From Dehalococcoides mccartyi (GTDB lineage Bacteria > Chloroflexota > Dehalococcoidia > UBA2979): 64,000 nt of DNA. The stretch is taken from the NCBI GenBank assembly GCA_945865925.1, contig CAMBFG010000005.1, positions 62,001 through 126,000 of the forward strand. Direction: 5' to 3'. The position numbers and the translations under genes are program-made. The notes under the pieces are model-generated. The model was not told the DNA's origin. It saw nothing but the letters and a program-made list of their open reading frames with translations, and searched no databases. Position 1 is the first letter of the stretch. Each line of letters starts with the position of its first letter. Shown here piece by piece: positions 17,925-26,716 of the stretch.

Positions 17925-18462
17925 CACGGACATCGAGGTGCGGGGCTGGGCCTCGTTCTCACGCGACGGGCGATACCGCTACAGCCTCGGTCGAACGTGG
18001 GCAGACGGGCCCCGAGTCTGCTGGGTGCTGCTCAACCCCTCGACGGCTGATGCGCAGGAGGACGACCGGACGCTGCGGCGGTGCCTCGCGTTCTCGCGAG
18101 CGTGGGTCGCGGGCAGCATCGAAGTGGTGAACCTCTTCGCGCTGGTGAGCACGCGTCCGAGCGCCCTGCGCGGCGATCTTGACCCGGTGGGCGCCTCGAA
18201 CCGTCGGGCTGTGCGCCGAGCGGTCGCGCGGGCCGACCTGGTGGTTGTCGGGTGGGGCAACGTGCCGCCCGCGCTCCTCGTTGCCGCTATGCAGTCGATG
18301 CGTGGGTTGCCGGAGCACACGTGGTGCCTGGGACTCACGGGTGCGGGCAACCCGCGGCACCCGCTGTACGTGGCAGCCTCGACGGCGCGGGTGCCCTTCA
18401 CCTCGTGTGTTACTGCCGCGGCGTTGACCCAGCGATCCCCCACACAGAGGATCGAGGCATGA
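17905..18462 (+). CDS. DUF1643 family protein
   Basis: The 185-residue protein matches DUF1643: RYRYSLGRTWADGPRVCWVLLNPSTADAQ, DDRTLRRCLAFSRAW, VNLFALVSTRP, then VVVGWGN and GNPRHPLYV near the end. The LNPSTAD motif and the GNPxHPLY ending are diagnostic. The function of the family is unknown; members occur in accessory and phage-associated regions as well as chromosomes. ATG 17905 or 17896 would start it inside the VOC gene, suggesting coupled translation. Its stop overlaps the next ATG (ATGA). Confidence 0.82.
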   Translation: MSPRSTDTDIEVRGWASFSRDGRYRYSLGRTWADGPRVCWVLLNPSTADAQEDDRTLRRCLAFSRAWVAGSIEVVNLFALVSTRPSALRGDLDPVGASNRRAVRRAVARADLVVVGWGNVPPALLVAAMQSMRGLPEHTWCLGLTGAGNPRHPLYVAASTARVPFTSCVTAAALTQRSPTQRIEA

Positions 18463-19289
18463 ACGCCGCGTCCCTTCCGTACACCGTCCTCGTGCTGCTG
18501 GTCGAACTGGCCGTCGGCTCGCTCGCCATGGTCACGGTGTTCGACGCACGACGGCAGGTCACGACGGGATACGTGAAAGCCGGAGCGATGTTCGTGCTGC
18601 CCCTTGCGCTGCTCGCGCTGTGGACGGTGAGCACCCTGGAGGCCCGCGCGGAGATCGATGGCTACGCGCTGGCCGATGGCTGGCTGCGGCCGTTCACGGG
18701 CGTCCTGGTGGCATTCCTTGCCTGCTCCACGGTGTACGTGGCGGCCGCGTTCGGGCAGCGTCGACGCGCCTCAATGGTGTCGGGGGTAGCGGGCAGCGCC
18801 GTGGGCCTGCTGTGCCTGGCGCTGCTTGCTGGGTTCCTCGGCGGCCCGGCGTGGTCGTCGGTGGGCCTCGTCCTCTCGTTCGTCGCATCGACAGCGGTGC
18901 TGGGTGGAGCGCTGATGGCAATGACGTGGGGGCACTGGTACCTGACGTCCGGACGGCTTCCCAAGGAGCCGATGGAGCAGATGGCGCTGGTGGTCCTCGT
19001 CGCCCTCGGGGTGCAGGCAGTGCTGGTGTTGGCGGGCGCCGTGCTGCCGGCGCGGGCGGTACCGGCCTCGGACGGCGCGGGCATCGAGTTGGTGGCGAAC
19101 CCGGCGTTCTGGCTGCGCGTGGGGGTGGGGCTGCTGTTCCCGATCGGGGTGACGTGGCTCGCGTTCAAGTCCGCGCAGATTCGCGGGATGATGTCCGCCA
19201 CCGGGCTCCTCTACATCGCCCTGGGCGCGGTGCTGGCGGGCGAGGTGCTGGCACGCGGCCTGCTGTTCACGACCGGGAATGCCGTCTGA
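18459..19289 (+). CDS. Polytopic membrane protein of unknown function
   Basis: Not recognised. The 276 residues contain about eight hydrophobic segments, starting YTVLVLLVELAVGSLAMV, with short loops. Possible functional residues are in MTWGHWYLTSGRLP, between segments five and six, where a conserved-looking Trp-Gly-His-Trp could bind heme or metal (inference only). ATG 18459 overlaps the DUF1643 stop by four bases and has GAGG immediately upstream. It is the last gene of the run before the sigma factor, which has its own leader of about 110 bases. Confidence 0.7.
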   Translation: MNAASLPYTVLVLLVELAVGSLAMVTVFDARRQVTTGYVKAGAMFVLPLALLALWTVSTLEARAEIDGYALADGWLRPFTGVLVAFLACSTVYVAAAFGQRRRASMVSGVAGSAVGLLCLALLAGFLGGPAWSSVGLVLSFVASTAVLGGALMAMTWGHWYLTSGRLPKEPMEQMALVVLVALGVQAVLVLAGAVLPARAVPASDGAGIELVANPAFWLRVGVGLLFPIGVTWLAFKSAQIRGMMSATGLLYIALGAVLAGEVLARGLLFTTGNAV

Positions 19290-19400
19290 GGTGCCCTCAC
19301 GTTCGCGTGCAGGTAGCCGATCGCGCGGACCGTCACGCATTCTGACGTTTCCGGGCGTACGATTGCCGCACCCACCACACCCGGGTCTACGAGGCCAGCG

Positions 19401-20201
19401 GTGACCGAGCCGGATGTCACATCAGACGGACTGTTCGAGGGCTCAGTGGGGCCACCTCGACTGCTCCCCCATCAGCGTGATTCGGAACCGTTCCCATCCA
19501 CGATCTCAACAGCGCGCGCGCGAATCCGGGCGCGACTCGGAGACGTAACACCTACAGGCGACGATCCCCGGCGCGACCGTGCAGCCGAGGACGCCGACCT
19601 GGTTGCGGCTATTGCTCGTGGGGAGGTTGAGGCACTCGAGCGGCTCTATGACCGCTACGGAGCCCTCGTATTCTCTGTCAGTCTCCGGGTCCTGCACGAC
19701 CACCACCTCGCGGAGGATGTCGTGCAGGAGGTCTTCCACCGCCTCTGGCGGCAGCCGACCTCGTTTGACCCGGTCCGCGGACGGTTCATCTCCTGGATGA
19801 TGTCCGTGACCCGCAACCGCGCGCTGGACGAGTTGCGCCGCCGGAACCGGCGGTTCCGCTCCGAAGAGCGCGACGAGGATCCGGATCGAGAGATCGCCGG
19901 GGGCGACCGATTCGACGACCCCGAGGTGGGGGTGATCCTCTCGGAGATGCGCGTGGTGGTACGGGCAGCGTTGACCCGGCTACCAGCCGCGCAGCGCGAA
20001 GTGATCGAGTTGGCCTACTTCGGTGGGCTGACCCAGCAGGAGATCGCCGAGCGGACAGGTGATCCGCTCGGCACGGTGAAGACGCGGGTCCGCCTCGGAA
20101 TGCGCCGGCTGCGCATCTCACTGGCGGACTATGTGGACGCTCCCCCGCCCGCGCTGGAAACGCCGGACGGGAGGGACGCGAAGGAGACGGGACGCGCGTG
20201 A
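19401..20201 (+). CDS. ECF RNA polymerase sigma factor, SigK-like
   Basis: The 266-residue protein has region 2 (EALERLYDRYGALVFSVSLRVL, AEDVVQEVFHRLWR, FISWMMSVTRNRALDELRRR) and region 4 (LTRLPAAQREVIELAYFGGL, TQQEIAERTGDPLGTVKTRV). It has an unusually long N-terminal extension of about 65 residues before region 2. The start is GTG 19401. The next gene is an RskA-like anti-sigma factor whose start overlaps this stop, so activity is probably controlled by release from the membrane. Its targets cannot be read from this window. Confidence 0.93.
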   Translation: MTEPDVTSDGLFEGSVGPPRLLPHQRDSEPFPSTISTARARIRARLGDVTPTGDDPRRDRAAEDADLVAAIARGEVEALERLYDRYGALVFSVSLRVLHDHHLAEDVVQEVFHRLWRQPTSFDPVRGRFISWMMSVTRNRALDELRRRNRRFRSEERDEDPDREIAGGDRFDDPEVGVILSEMRVVVRAALTRLPAAQREVIELAYFGGLTQQEIAERTGDPLGTVKTRVRLGMRRLRISLADYVDAPPPALETPDGRDAKETGRA

Positions 20202-21025
20202 CACCCGAAGAACGAGAGGCCCTGCTCGCCGCGTACGCGCTCGGCACGCTCAGCGAGCCGGACATGCGCGACGCGGAGCGCCTGGTGCGCTTGGACGCTA
20301 CCGCTGCGGCGGAGTGGCGCGCTTACCGCGAGATCGCCGACCTCATCGCCCTCGGCGCCCCCCAGCGGCAGCCGGACCCCTCCCTCCGCGAGCGCATCGT
20401 CGATGCGGCCCAACGTCGCGGTCACCCGTGGCGCCGAACCTGGCGCGAGCGCTATATGCCCGTGGCGGGTATGGCGGCGGTGCTCGCTGTCGTCACGTTG
20501 TGGGCAGTGAAACTGCAGTCGGACGTGGGGTATTTACAGCGGCAGACACGCGACCTGACGACCGTCCTCGCGCAACGCGACCCCGGTGCCTCCGTGCAGT
20601 CCGTGAACTCCCTCGGCATCCAACTCGCGACCGTGCGACGTGACCAGAACACACTGATTGCCGTGCAGGCCGACCCGAATGTGCGTCGTGTCGAACTCGA
20701 GGAGACGGGTGCCAGCCACGGCGCGGCGGGCCTCTACCTGTGGAGCGACCAGACGAACGCCGGCGTGCTCTCTGTGCATGGGCTGCCAACCTTGCCTCTG
20801 GGGCAGGAGTACAAGGTATGGCTGGAGGATCGCACCTCCCGTTCGCTCCTCGACTTGACGTTCCTGCCCGACGAGCAGGGCAATGCTCAGGTGGTGCTGG
20901 AAGCGAACCGCGTGGTGGAACCGGTGCGCATCTACCTCGTGGCGGGGTCATCGAACGGCAAGGACGGCCCCGTTGTCCTGCAGGGAACGATCTGGCGTGA
21001 CCAGCCGGTGAAATTCCCCCGCTAA
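20198..21025 (+). CDS. Anti-sigma-K factor RskA-like membrane protein
   Basis: The 275-residue single-pass protein has a cytoplasmic sigma-binding N-terminus (ALLAAYALGTLSEPDMRDAERLV, the usual start of this class), one membrane helix (PVAGMAAVLAVVTLWAV) at about residues 88-106, a short coiled segment, and an extracytoplasmic RskA domain ending with LPLGQEYKVWLEDRTSRSLLDL. It likely sequesters the preceding sigma factor until proteolysis or redox change. The GTGA overlap with the sigma gene indicates coupled translation. It converges on the AI-2E-type permease with seven bases between the stops. Confidence 0.9.
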   Translation: MTPEEREALLAAYALGTLSEPDMRDAERLVRLDATAAAEWRAYREIADLIALGAPQRQPDPSLRERIVDAAQRRGHPWRRTWRERYMPVAGMAAVLAVVTLWAVKLQSDVGYLQRQTRDLTTVLAQRDPGASVQSVNSLGIQLATVRRDQNTLIAVQADPNVRRVELEETGASHGAAGLYLWSDQTNAGVLSVHGLPTLPLGQEYKVWLEDRTSRSLLDLTFLPDEQGNAQVVLEANRVVEPVRIYLVAGSSNGKDGPVVLQGTIWRDQPVKFPR

Positions 21026-21032
21026 GGCCGTC

Positions 21033-22199
21033 CTACTTCGTCCCCCGCCTGAACCGAGGCATGCGCAGGCCCCTTGCCGGTTTCCCCTCGCGTCGTGACA
21101 CCTCGGCGCGTGTGGCGTTCATCGACTCTTCGGCGGTCTGGCCCTGCAAGCGGCGGTCGGTGTACCAGAACACCTCGCGTGCGATCGCGGCGAGTGGGAT
21201 GACGATCACGAGGCCCGTGAATCCGGCCACGGCGCCACCCAGCACCAGGAGCACGATCACGACGGCCGGGTGCAGGTTGACCGCGTCGCCCTGAATGCGG
21301 GGGACGAGGAAGTTGTTCTCCAACATCTGCACCGCGAAGTAGACCAGCGCCACCGGGATCAGCAGGCCGGGTTCTGTGGCGGCGACGATCAAGAGCCCGG
21401 GGACAGCACCGAGCCACGGCCCGATCACCGGGATCAGCTCGGTCACTCCTGCCCAGAGGGCCAGGCCGATCGAGAGTTCCACGCCGATGATGGTCAGCGA
21501 GATCCCGACCGCGAGCCCCACGATCAGGCCGAGGAAGAGTTGGCCGCGGATGTAGCGTCCGAGGAGATAGTCCGCGATGCGCAGCAGGTTCCTCGCGTCC
21601 TCCCGAACCTCAACCGGCACGGCACCCAGCAAGCCGGGGACCGTCGTGGGGCGGTCACGCATCACGTAGAACATCCAGAACGGCACGACGGCGAATCCGA
21701 AGATCGTGGCGGCAGTCGCCGTGAGGATGCCGACGGTGCGCCGGACGGCGACTTCGCCCGCCTGCGCGGCGGCGGCGGCGGCGTCGTCGGCGAAGCCGTT
21801 CAACTGGCGTTGGACCTCCATCGGTGCGCGCTCGCGATAGATGCGCACCCACTCGTCAGTCTGATCGCGGGCCTCGCGGACGAGGTCAGGCAGCCGTTCC
21901 ACGAAGTGGCTCATCTGGTCAGCCGCGACGGGGACGAAGAAGAACCCGGCGAGCGTGAGCCCCCCGAAGAACATGAGGTAGATCACCGCGACGGAGAGCG
22001 TCCGGACCAGCGTCTTGCGGTGAGCTCCCACGCGCCCTTCGAAGAGGCCGGCGAGTGCGGTCACGACCGGCTCGAGGGTGTACGCGAGGATTGCCCCCAC
22101 GGCGAATGGGAGCATGGCACCACGCGCACGCCAGACGAGGAAGAAGAACGTGGCGCAGGCTCCCAGCCAGAGGAAGAGCCGCCAGCGGTTTCGTGTCAT
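21033..22199 (-). CDS. AI-2E family transporter (UPF0118)
   Basis: The 388-residue membrane protein has about eight segments: a pair near the N-terminus, a long soluble helical stretch (about 110-190), then TVGILTATAATIFGFAVVPFWMFYVMRD and the conserved C-terminal core GVTELIPVIGPWLGAVPGLLI and QMLENNFLVPRIQG. Members include autoinducer-2 exporters and Na+/H+ antiporters. The cytoplasmic tail is basic. ATG 22199 is preferred over GTG 22226. It is divergent from the Fur-family gene (68 bases). Confidence 0.9.
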   Translation of the reverse strand: MTRNRWRLFLWLGACATFFFLVWRARGAMLPFAVGAILAYTLEPVVTALAGLFEGRVGAHRKTLVRTLSVAVIYLMFFGGLTLAGFFFVPVAADQMSHFVERLPDLVREARDQTDEWVRIYRERAPMEVQRQLNGFADDAAAAAAQAGEVAVRRTVGILTATAATIFGFAVVPFWMFYVMRDRPTTVPGLLGAVPVEVREDARNLLRIADYLLGRYIRGQLFLGLIVGLAVGISLTIIGVELSIGLALWAGVTELIPVIGPWLGAVPGLLIVAATEPGLLIPVALVYFAVQMLENNFLVPRIQGDAVNLHPAVVIVLLVLGGAVAGFTGLVIVIPLAAIAREVFWYTDRRLQGQTAEESMNATRAEVSRREGKPARGLRMPRFRRGTK

Positions 22200-22267
22200 G
22201 CGGGCATTGTGCCGTATGTGCGCCACCTGCGGCGGTGCCTGCCGGGGCGGCGCAGTACCATCGATGG

Positions 22268-22699
22268 ATGACCAGTACCGCGCAGCAGATCGAGCACGCT
22301 ATCGCCGGGGCCGGCCGACGCCTGACGGGGCCGCGCCGCGTGCTGGCGGAAGCACTGATGACGCTGGGCGACCACTTCGCGGCAGAGGAACTGCTGCAGG
22401 CCGCGCCCGGCGTTGGGCGCGCGACGGTGTTCCGCACGCTACGGATGCTCCAGGATTCCGGCCTCGTCTGTCAGGTCGTCCTCGATGACGGACGGACGGT
22501 CTACCGTCTCGGCTCGGAAGAGCACCACCACCATGTGGTCTGTTCCGACTGCGGCGCGGTGGCTGATGTCTCCTCGGCGCGTCTGGAAAAGGCACTGGGC
22601 GCGATCTCCGTGGAGACGGGCTACGAGGTGGATGCGCACCGGCTGGAACTCTACGGACGTTGTCCGGACTGCCGCGCCGCCGCCCACTCTTCGCGCTAG
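22268..22699 (+). CDS. Fur-family metal regulator, probably Zur
   Basis: The 143-residue protein has a winged helix (LTGPRRVLAEALMTLGDHFAAEELLQAAPGVGRATVFRTLRML) and the metal-binding half: EEHHHHVVCSDCGAVADV and RCPDCRAA, giving the two CxxC structural zinc pairs and the HHHH sensing site. Adjacent zinc-type ABC transporter genes suggest a Zur role; Fe- or Mn-sensing cannot be excluded. It is divergent from the AI-2E-type permease. A candidate operator lies between this gene and znuC. Confidence 0.9.
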   Translation: MTSTAQQIEHAIAGAGRRLTGPRRVLAEALMTLGDHFAAEELLQAAPGVGRATVFRTLRMLQDSGLVCQVVLDDGRTVYRLGSEEHHHHVVCSDCGAVADVSSARLEKALGAISVETGYEVDAHRLELYGRCPDCRAAAHSSR

Positions 22700-22753
22700 G
22701 CACCCGACCGAGGTTGGCGTGCGCCTCCGGCTGGACTACGCTGACCCTCACTA

Positions 22754-22772
22754 GTTGAGACATGGGCTCAAC
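22754..22772. promoter_or_regulatory. Candidate operator: GTTGAG-N7-CTCAAC inverted repeat upstream of znuC
   Basis: A perfect 6-bp inverted repeat separated by seven bases, 30 bases upstream of the znuC start and just downstream of a possible -10 (TACGCT at 22737-22742). The position fits a repressor site, most simply for the Fur-family protein encoded next door. It does not match a published Zur box that I can recall. Confidence 0.4.
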
Positions 22773-22801
22773 ACCGAGACTCCGCGATCTCTGGAGGCAG
22801 C

Positions 22802-23656
22802 ATGGCGCTCGAAGGACGACACGTCCCGGCCCGTGAGCCGCTGGCCGAGCACCACCACGCGGTCTCCGCGCTGGAAGTGCGTCACCTGACGGCGGGCTAC
22901 CCGGGGATGCCTCCTGCGATCGAGGACGTCTCGCTTCGTGTGCCGGTGGGGGAGATCGTCGGCCTGATCGGCCCGAACGGCGCCGGGAAGTCCACGCTGT
23001 TCAAGTCGATCCTCGGGCTGATGTCGCCCACCTCGGGTGAGGTGCTGGCCTTCGGCCGCCCGGTACGCGAGGCACGCGCGGACATCGCCTACATGCCTCA
23101 GGTGGAGGAGGTGGACTGGGCGTTTCCGGTCTCCGTCCTGGATGTCGTGCTGATGGGCCGCTATCACGGGCCCCGGCCGTTCCTCGGGTGGTCGAAGGGT
23201 GACCGGGAGGCCTCGATGGTCGCGCTGGAGCGGGTCCGGCTGGCGCCGTACGCGTCGAGGCAGGTGGGGCAGTTATCGGGCGGGCAGCGGCGGCGGGTGC
23301 TGATGGCCCGTGCGATCGCCCGCGGCGCCCGGCTGCTGCTGCTGGACGAGCCCTTCGCGGGCCTCGACGCTGCGGTCCAGCACGACCTGCTCGCGATCCT
23401 GGACGACCTCGCCTCGGAGGGCCGCAGCATCTTCCTGGCCACGCACGACCTGTCCTGCGTCGCCAACTCCTGCGACGAAGCGTGCTGTCTGAACAAGCGT
23501 GTGATCGCCGCCGGGCTGCCGTCCGAAGTGCTGACGGAGTCGATCCTCACCGCCACGTTCGAGCGCCACCTGCTCGCCATTCCGCAGGCCGCGGAGGTCG
23601 TACGGTTCGCCGACGACGAGCACGCTCACGAGCACTCGCATCGAGGCACGCGATGA
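22802..23656 (+). CDS. znuC: Zinc/manganese ABC transporter ATP-binding protein
   Basis: The 284-residue ATPase has Walker A GLIGPNGAGKSTLFKSIL, the Q-loop region AYMPQVEEVDWAFPVSV (typical of Mn/Zn importers), signature QLSGGQRRRVLMARAIA, Walker B LLLLDEPFAGLD and switch THDLS. The C-terminus ends in a His-rich tail (DDEHAHEHSHRGTR), and the N-terminal 25 residues add further histidines (EHHHA), both suited to zinc handling. GGAGG precedes ATG 22802. The stop overlaps the permease start. No znuA binding-protein gene is in the window. Confidence 0.92.
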   Translation: MALEGRHVPAREPLAEHHHAVSALEVRHLTAGYPGMPPAIEDVSLRVPVGEIVGLIGPNGAGKSTLFKSILGLMSPTSGEVLAFGRPVREARADIAYMPQVEEVDWAFPVSVLDVVLMGRYHGPRPFLGWSKGDREASMVALERVRLAPYASRQVGQLSGGQRRRVLMARAIARGARLLLLDEPFAGLDAAVQHDLLAILDDLASEGRSIFLATHDLSCVANSCDEACCLNKRVIAAGLPSEVLTESILTATFERHLLAIPQAAEVVRFADDEHAHEHSHRGTR

Positions 23657-24510
23657 TCGACTGGCTGCTGGAGCCGTACCAGTACGAGTTCATGCGACGC
23701 GCGTTGTTCGTCCTCGCGGTGACGAGTGTGGTGATGGGTGTCGTCGGCGGGTTCGTCGTACACAAGGGGCTGGCGTTCTCCGGCGACGCGCTGGCGCACG
23801 CCTCGCTGGCGGGGGTGGCGGTCGCATTTGTGTCCGGAGCCAGTGTGGGCTTCGGGGCGCTCGTGGCGGCCGTCCTGACGGCGCTGGGGATCGGGTGGAC
23901 ACGCGACCGCGCGAGGGTGTCCGCGGACACGGCGATCGGGATCGTGTTCGTGGCGATGTTCTCGATCGGCATCCTCATCCTGTCGCGGCGGCAGTCCTAT
24001 ACCCCCGACCTAATGTCCTTCGTGTTCGGAAACATCCTCGGGGTGTCGAATGGGGACGTGATCGGATCGGCCGTGCTCGCTGTGGTCCTCTTGCTGTTCG
24101 TGGGGGCGTGTTACCGGGAACTGCTGCTGGTGGCGTACGACCCCGCCATGGCATCGACGACCGGCGTGCCCTCGAAGGTGTTCCAGTACGCCACGCTGGT
24201 GATGGTGGCGGTCGCGGTGGTGGTGGCGCTGAAGGCGATCGGGATCGTGCTGGTGAACGCGATGCTGCTCATCCCGGTGTCCACGGCGGCGCTCTTCCTG
24301 CGCCGCCTGCCCTCGATCATGATCGCGGGTGCGCTCATCGCCTTCGGGTGTGCCGCGGCCGGCCTCCACCTGTCCTACTACGCCGGTGTGGCCACCAGCC
24401 CCGCGATTGTGCTCGTCGCCTGCGCCGCCTTCCTCGTGGTGCTCGCCGTCACGTCGAGGCGTGGTGTGCTGCCCTCGACTGCGATGGCGATCGAAGGGGT
24501 GGCTGAGTGA
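23653..24510 (+). CDS. znuB: Zinc/manganese ABC transporter permease
   Basis: The 285-residue ABC-3 family permease has about eight membrane helices: YEFMRRALFVLAVTSVVMGVVG at the start, GLAFSGDALAHASLAGVA (conserved SxDxxxHxxLxG), DTAIGIVFVAMFSIGILI, and VALKAIGIVLVNAMLLIPVSTA, all typical of ZnuB/MntB proteins. Start and stop overlap both neighbours (ATGA upstream, GTGA downstream). It imports divalent metal together with the preceding ATPase; the solute-binding lipoprotein must be encoded elsewhere. Confidence 0.92.
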   Translation: MIDWLLEPYQYEFMRRALFVLAVTSVVMGVVGGFVVHKGLAFSGDALAHASLAGVAVAFVSGASVGFGALVAAVLTALGIGWTRDRARVSADTAIGIVFVAMFSIGILILSRRQSYTPDLMSFVFGNILGVSNGDVIGSAVLAVVLLLFVGACYRELLLVAYDPAMASTTGVPSKVFQYATLVMVAVAVVVALKAIGIVLVNAMLLIPVSTAALFLRRLPSIMIAGALIAFGCAAAGLHLSYYAGVATSPAIVLVACAAFLVVLAVTSRRGVLPSTAMAIEGVAE

Positions 24511-24929
24511 CCTCGGACGGCGCTCCGGAGAAGGACTGGCTGGCGATGCCTCGATCGCTCGTGTCGCCGGTCTACGACATCCTCGGGTTCTCGATCACCG
24601 ACGGTGGCGAGGGTTGGGTGGAGTGCACCCTAGTGGTGCGCGACGAACTGCTGAATGCGTACGGGGCGCTCCACGGCGGTGTGTGGATGATCGTCGCGGA
24701 CTCCGCACAGGGTGGCGCCGTCCGCACGATGCTGACTGCGGACGAGCAGACGGCGACCGTGCAGTCCGATTTCCGCTGGTTGCGCCGCCTGGAGGGTGAC
24801 CGTCTCCGCTGCGTCGGCCGGGTGGTGCGTCGCACCCGCCAGGTCTGGCACACGAGCGTCGAGTGCTTCGATGGCGCGGGCGGCCTCGTCGGAACGGGCA
24901 CGGCGACGTTCGTCGTGATGCCACGGTAG
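24507..24929 (+). CDS. PaaI-type hotdog thioesterase
   Basis: The 140-residue single hotdog domain has VYDILGFSITDGGEGWVECTLVV, then the catalytic helix start NAYGALHGGVWMIVADSAQGG (conserved HGG), and C-terminal strands TATVQSDFRWLRRLEGD. It hydrolyses acyl-CoA thioesters, probably aromatic or medium-chain. It overlaps the znuB stop (GTGA) although no functional link to metal uptake is evident, so the overlap may reflect gene packing only. Confidence 0.85.
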   Translation: MTSDGAPEKDWLAMPRSLVSPVYDILGFSITDGGEGWVECTLVVRDELLNAYGALHGGVWMIVADSAQGGAVRTMLTADEQTATVQSDFRWLRRLEGDRLRCVGRVVRRTRQVWHTSVECFDGAGGLVGTGTATFVVMPR

Positions 24930-25030
24930 GTCGACCGGCAGGACGATTTCACGCAGTTGTCACTCCGTCATGGCTATCGCTGATTGAGCGGGGACTCCAC
25001 GGGCGGCTATGGTGAGGGGGCAGCGCGCGG

Positions 25031-26581
25031 ATGCGCGTGAAGGGCCCGGCCATGGCCGACGACGCCGTCCCGGCTCCCGAGCGCGAGCGCCCCGATCCGA
25101 AGCAGATCGACCGCAAGGCTCGCTTCCAGATCCCCGCGAACCGCCCGCCCAAGCAGGACCCCGCCGAGCGCGTGAAGAACTGGGAGGAAGTCTCCTTCCT
25201 CTTCGATCCCGAAATCGCGATGGTCGAGGCTAACCGCTGCATCCAGTGCCCCGCCGCCCCCTGCACGAAGGCGTGCCCGGTCCACAACGACATCCCCGGC
25301 GCGCTCTGGCTCCTCGAACGGCGCGACTTCGATGGCGCCGCGAACGTCTTCCGCGAGACGAGTGAACTGCCGGAGATGTGTGGCCGCCTCTGCCCCCAGG
25401 AGCGCCTGTGCGAGGGCCATTGCGTCGTCGGGAAAAACGCACTCCCCGTCGCCATCGGCAAACTCGAGACGTTCGTGACCGAGTGGCAGCGCGCGAACGG
25501 CGGTGCGCCAGCCGCCGTCGAGGTGGCGAGCACCGGCCGCCGCGTCGCCGTCGTCGGGAGCGGGCCGGCAGGCATCGCGGTCGCGGAACGCCTCGCGCGG
25601 CGCGGGCACGCGGTCGTGATGTACGAGGCGTGGCCTGAGCCCGGTGGCGTGCTGCGATACGGCATCCCCGACTTCAAGCAGAACAAGCCAGCGATCGACC
25701 GCAAGTTCGCCGACCTGCATGCGCTCGGCATCGAGGTGGTGACGGGGATGCGCGTCGGTACGCAGATCTCGTGGGCGACCGTGCGCGCGGGCGTCGACGC
25801 CGTGTTCCTCGGCATCGGTGCGTCCGAGGGCGCCCGACTCGGCATTGACGGCGAGGACGCGCCGGGCGTGATCACCGCGACGGAGTTTCTGGTGCGCGCG
25901 AACCTGCCGCCGGAGCATCTGCCAGAGGCGTTGCGCATCCCGCTCGGTTCGCCGCAACGCGTGGTGGTCGTCGGTGGTGGGGACACCTCGATGGACTGCG
26001 TGCGGTCGGCGCGCCGCCTGGGGGCGTCCGAGGTGACGCTGATCTACCGGCGCACTGCGGCGGAGATGCAGGGGCGCATCGAGGAGCGCAACCACGCGAC
26101 CGAGGAAGGTGTGCGCTTCGAATATCTCGCCGCGCCGGTCGAGGTGCTGCGGGACGCCTCCGGACGCGTGAGTGGGCTGCGCTGCCAGCGCATGGAACTC
26201 GGCGAGCCGGACGACACCGGACGCCGCCGCCCACAGCCGGTCCCCGGCTCTGAGTTCGACATCGAGGCCGAGGTGCTGGTGACGGCGATTGGCTACAACG
26301 TGGAACCGGAGTGGGGACAGATCCTGCCCAACCTGGTGCGCGACCGCTGGGATCGCTTCGTCGCTGACCCGGACACGCTGCAAACGAACATTCCCGCTGT
26401 GTTCGCCGGGGGCGATGCCGTGAACGGTGCCGACCTCGTGGTGACCGCACTCGCCGACGGCCATCGCGCTGCCGAGGCGATCGACCGCTACCTCGCAGGC
26501 CTCGGGCCGCTCGGGGAGCCGACGGCATCGGATGGTGACCCCCGGCAGAGGCTCATTGGGGACTCCTCGCTGCTGGGGTAG
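25031..26581 (+). CDS. GltD-type NADPH oxidoreductase (glutamate synthase small chain-like)
   Basis: The 516-residue flavoprotein carries an N-terminal double-cluster motif (ANRCIQCPAAPCTKACPVHNDIP, CGRLCPQERLCEGHC) that holds two [4Fe-4S] centres. An FAD fold follows (VAVVGSGPAGIAVAERLARRG, PGGVLRYGIPDFK) and an NADPH fold (RVVVVGGGDTSMDCVRSARRLG), ending GVFAGGDAVNGADLVV-like (AVFAGGDAVNGADLVV). GltD feeds electrons to GltB, but no gltB is nearby. Relatives act as NfnB/SudA or as subunits of other oxidoreductases, so the partner is uncertain. ATG 25052 is an alternative start. Confidence 0.88.
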   Translation: MRVKGPAMADDAVPAPERERPDPKQIDRKARFQIPANRPPKQDPAERVKNWEEVSFLFDPEIAMVEANRCIQCPAAPCTKACPVHNDIPGALWLLERRDFDGAANVFRETSELPEMCGRLCPQERLCEGHCVVGKNALPVAIGKLETFVTEWQRANGGAPAAVEVASTGRRVAVVGSGPAGIAVAERLARRGHAVVMYEAWPEPGGVLRYGIPDFKQNKPAIDRKFADLHALGIEVVTGMRVGTQISWATVRAGVDAVFLGIGASEGARLGIDGEDAPGVITATEFLVRANLPPEHLPEALRIPLGSPQRVVVVGGGDTSMDCVRSARRLGASEVTLIYRRTAAEMQGRIEERNHATEEGVRFEYLAAPVEVLRDASGRVSGLRCQRMELGEPDDTGRRRPQPVPGSEFDIEAEVLVTAIGYNVEPEWGQILPNLVRDRWDRFVADPDTLQTNIPAVFAGGDAVNGADLVVTALADGHRAAEAIDRYLAGLGPLGEPTASDGDPRQRLIGDSSLLG

Positions 26582-26655
26582 CCGTTGCCGCCGCCGCTTC
26601 CAGCGTGGAAGAGCACATCAAGTAAGTCCCTTCCGAGTCCTGTGCGTGACTTCAG

Positions 26656-26681
26656 GAGCGTCGGGTGGAAACCCGGCGCTC
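26656..26681 (+). other. Hairpin with GGAA tetraloop in the leader of the HxlR gene
   Basis: GAGCGTCGGGT pairs with ACCCGGCGCTC (11 bp with one T-G pair), closed by a GGAA (GNRA-type) loop. It lies 36 bases before the HxlR start and about 75 bases after the GltD-type stop. No U-run follows. It could be a terminator remnant or a structured leader. Confidence 0.4.
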
Positions 26682-26716
26682 GCTGCGTTAGCGTGAGGCC
26701 TACACGGGAGGCGGCC

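Noticed and set aside
25007-26464. A 485-codon open frame on the minus strand opposite the GltD-type gene
   Set aside because: Same artefact: composition typical of antisense translation, and the plus strand has a clear flavoprotein.
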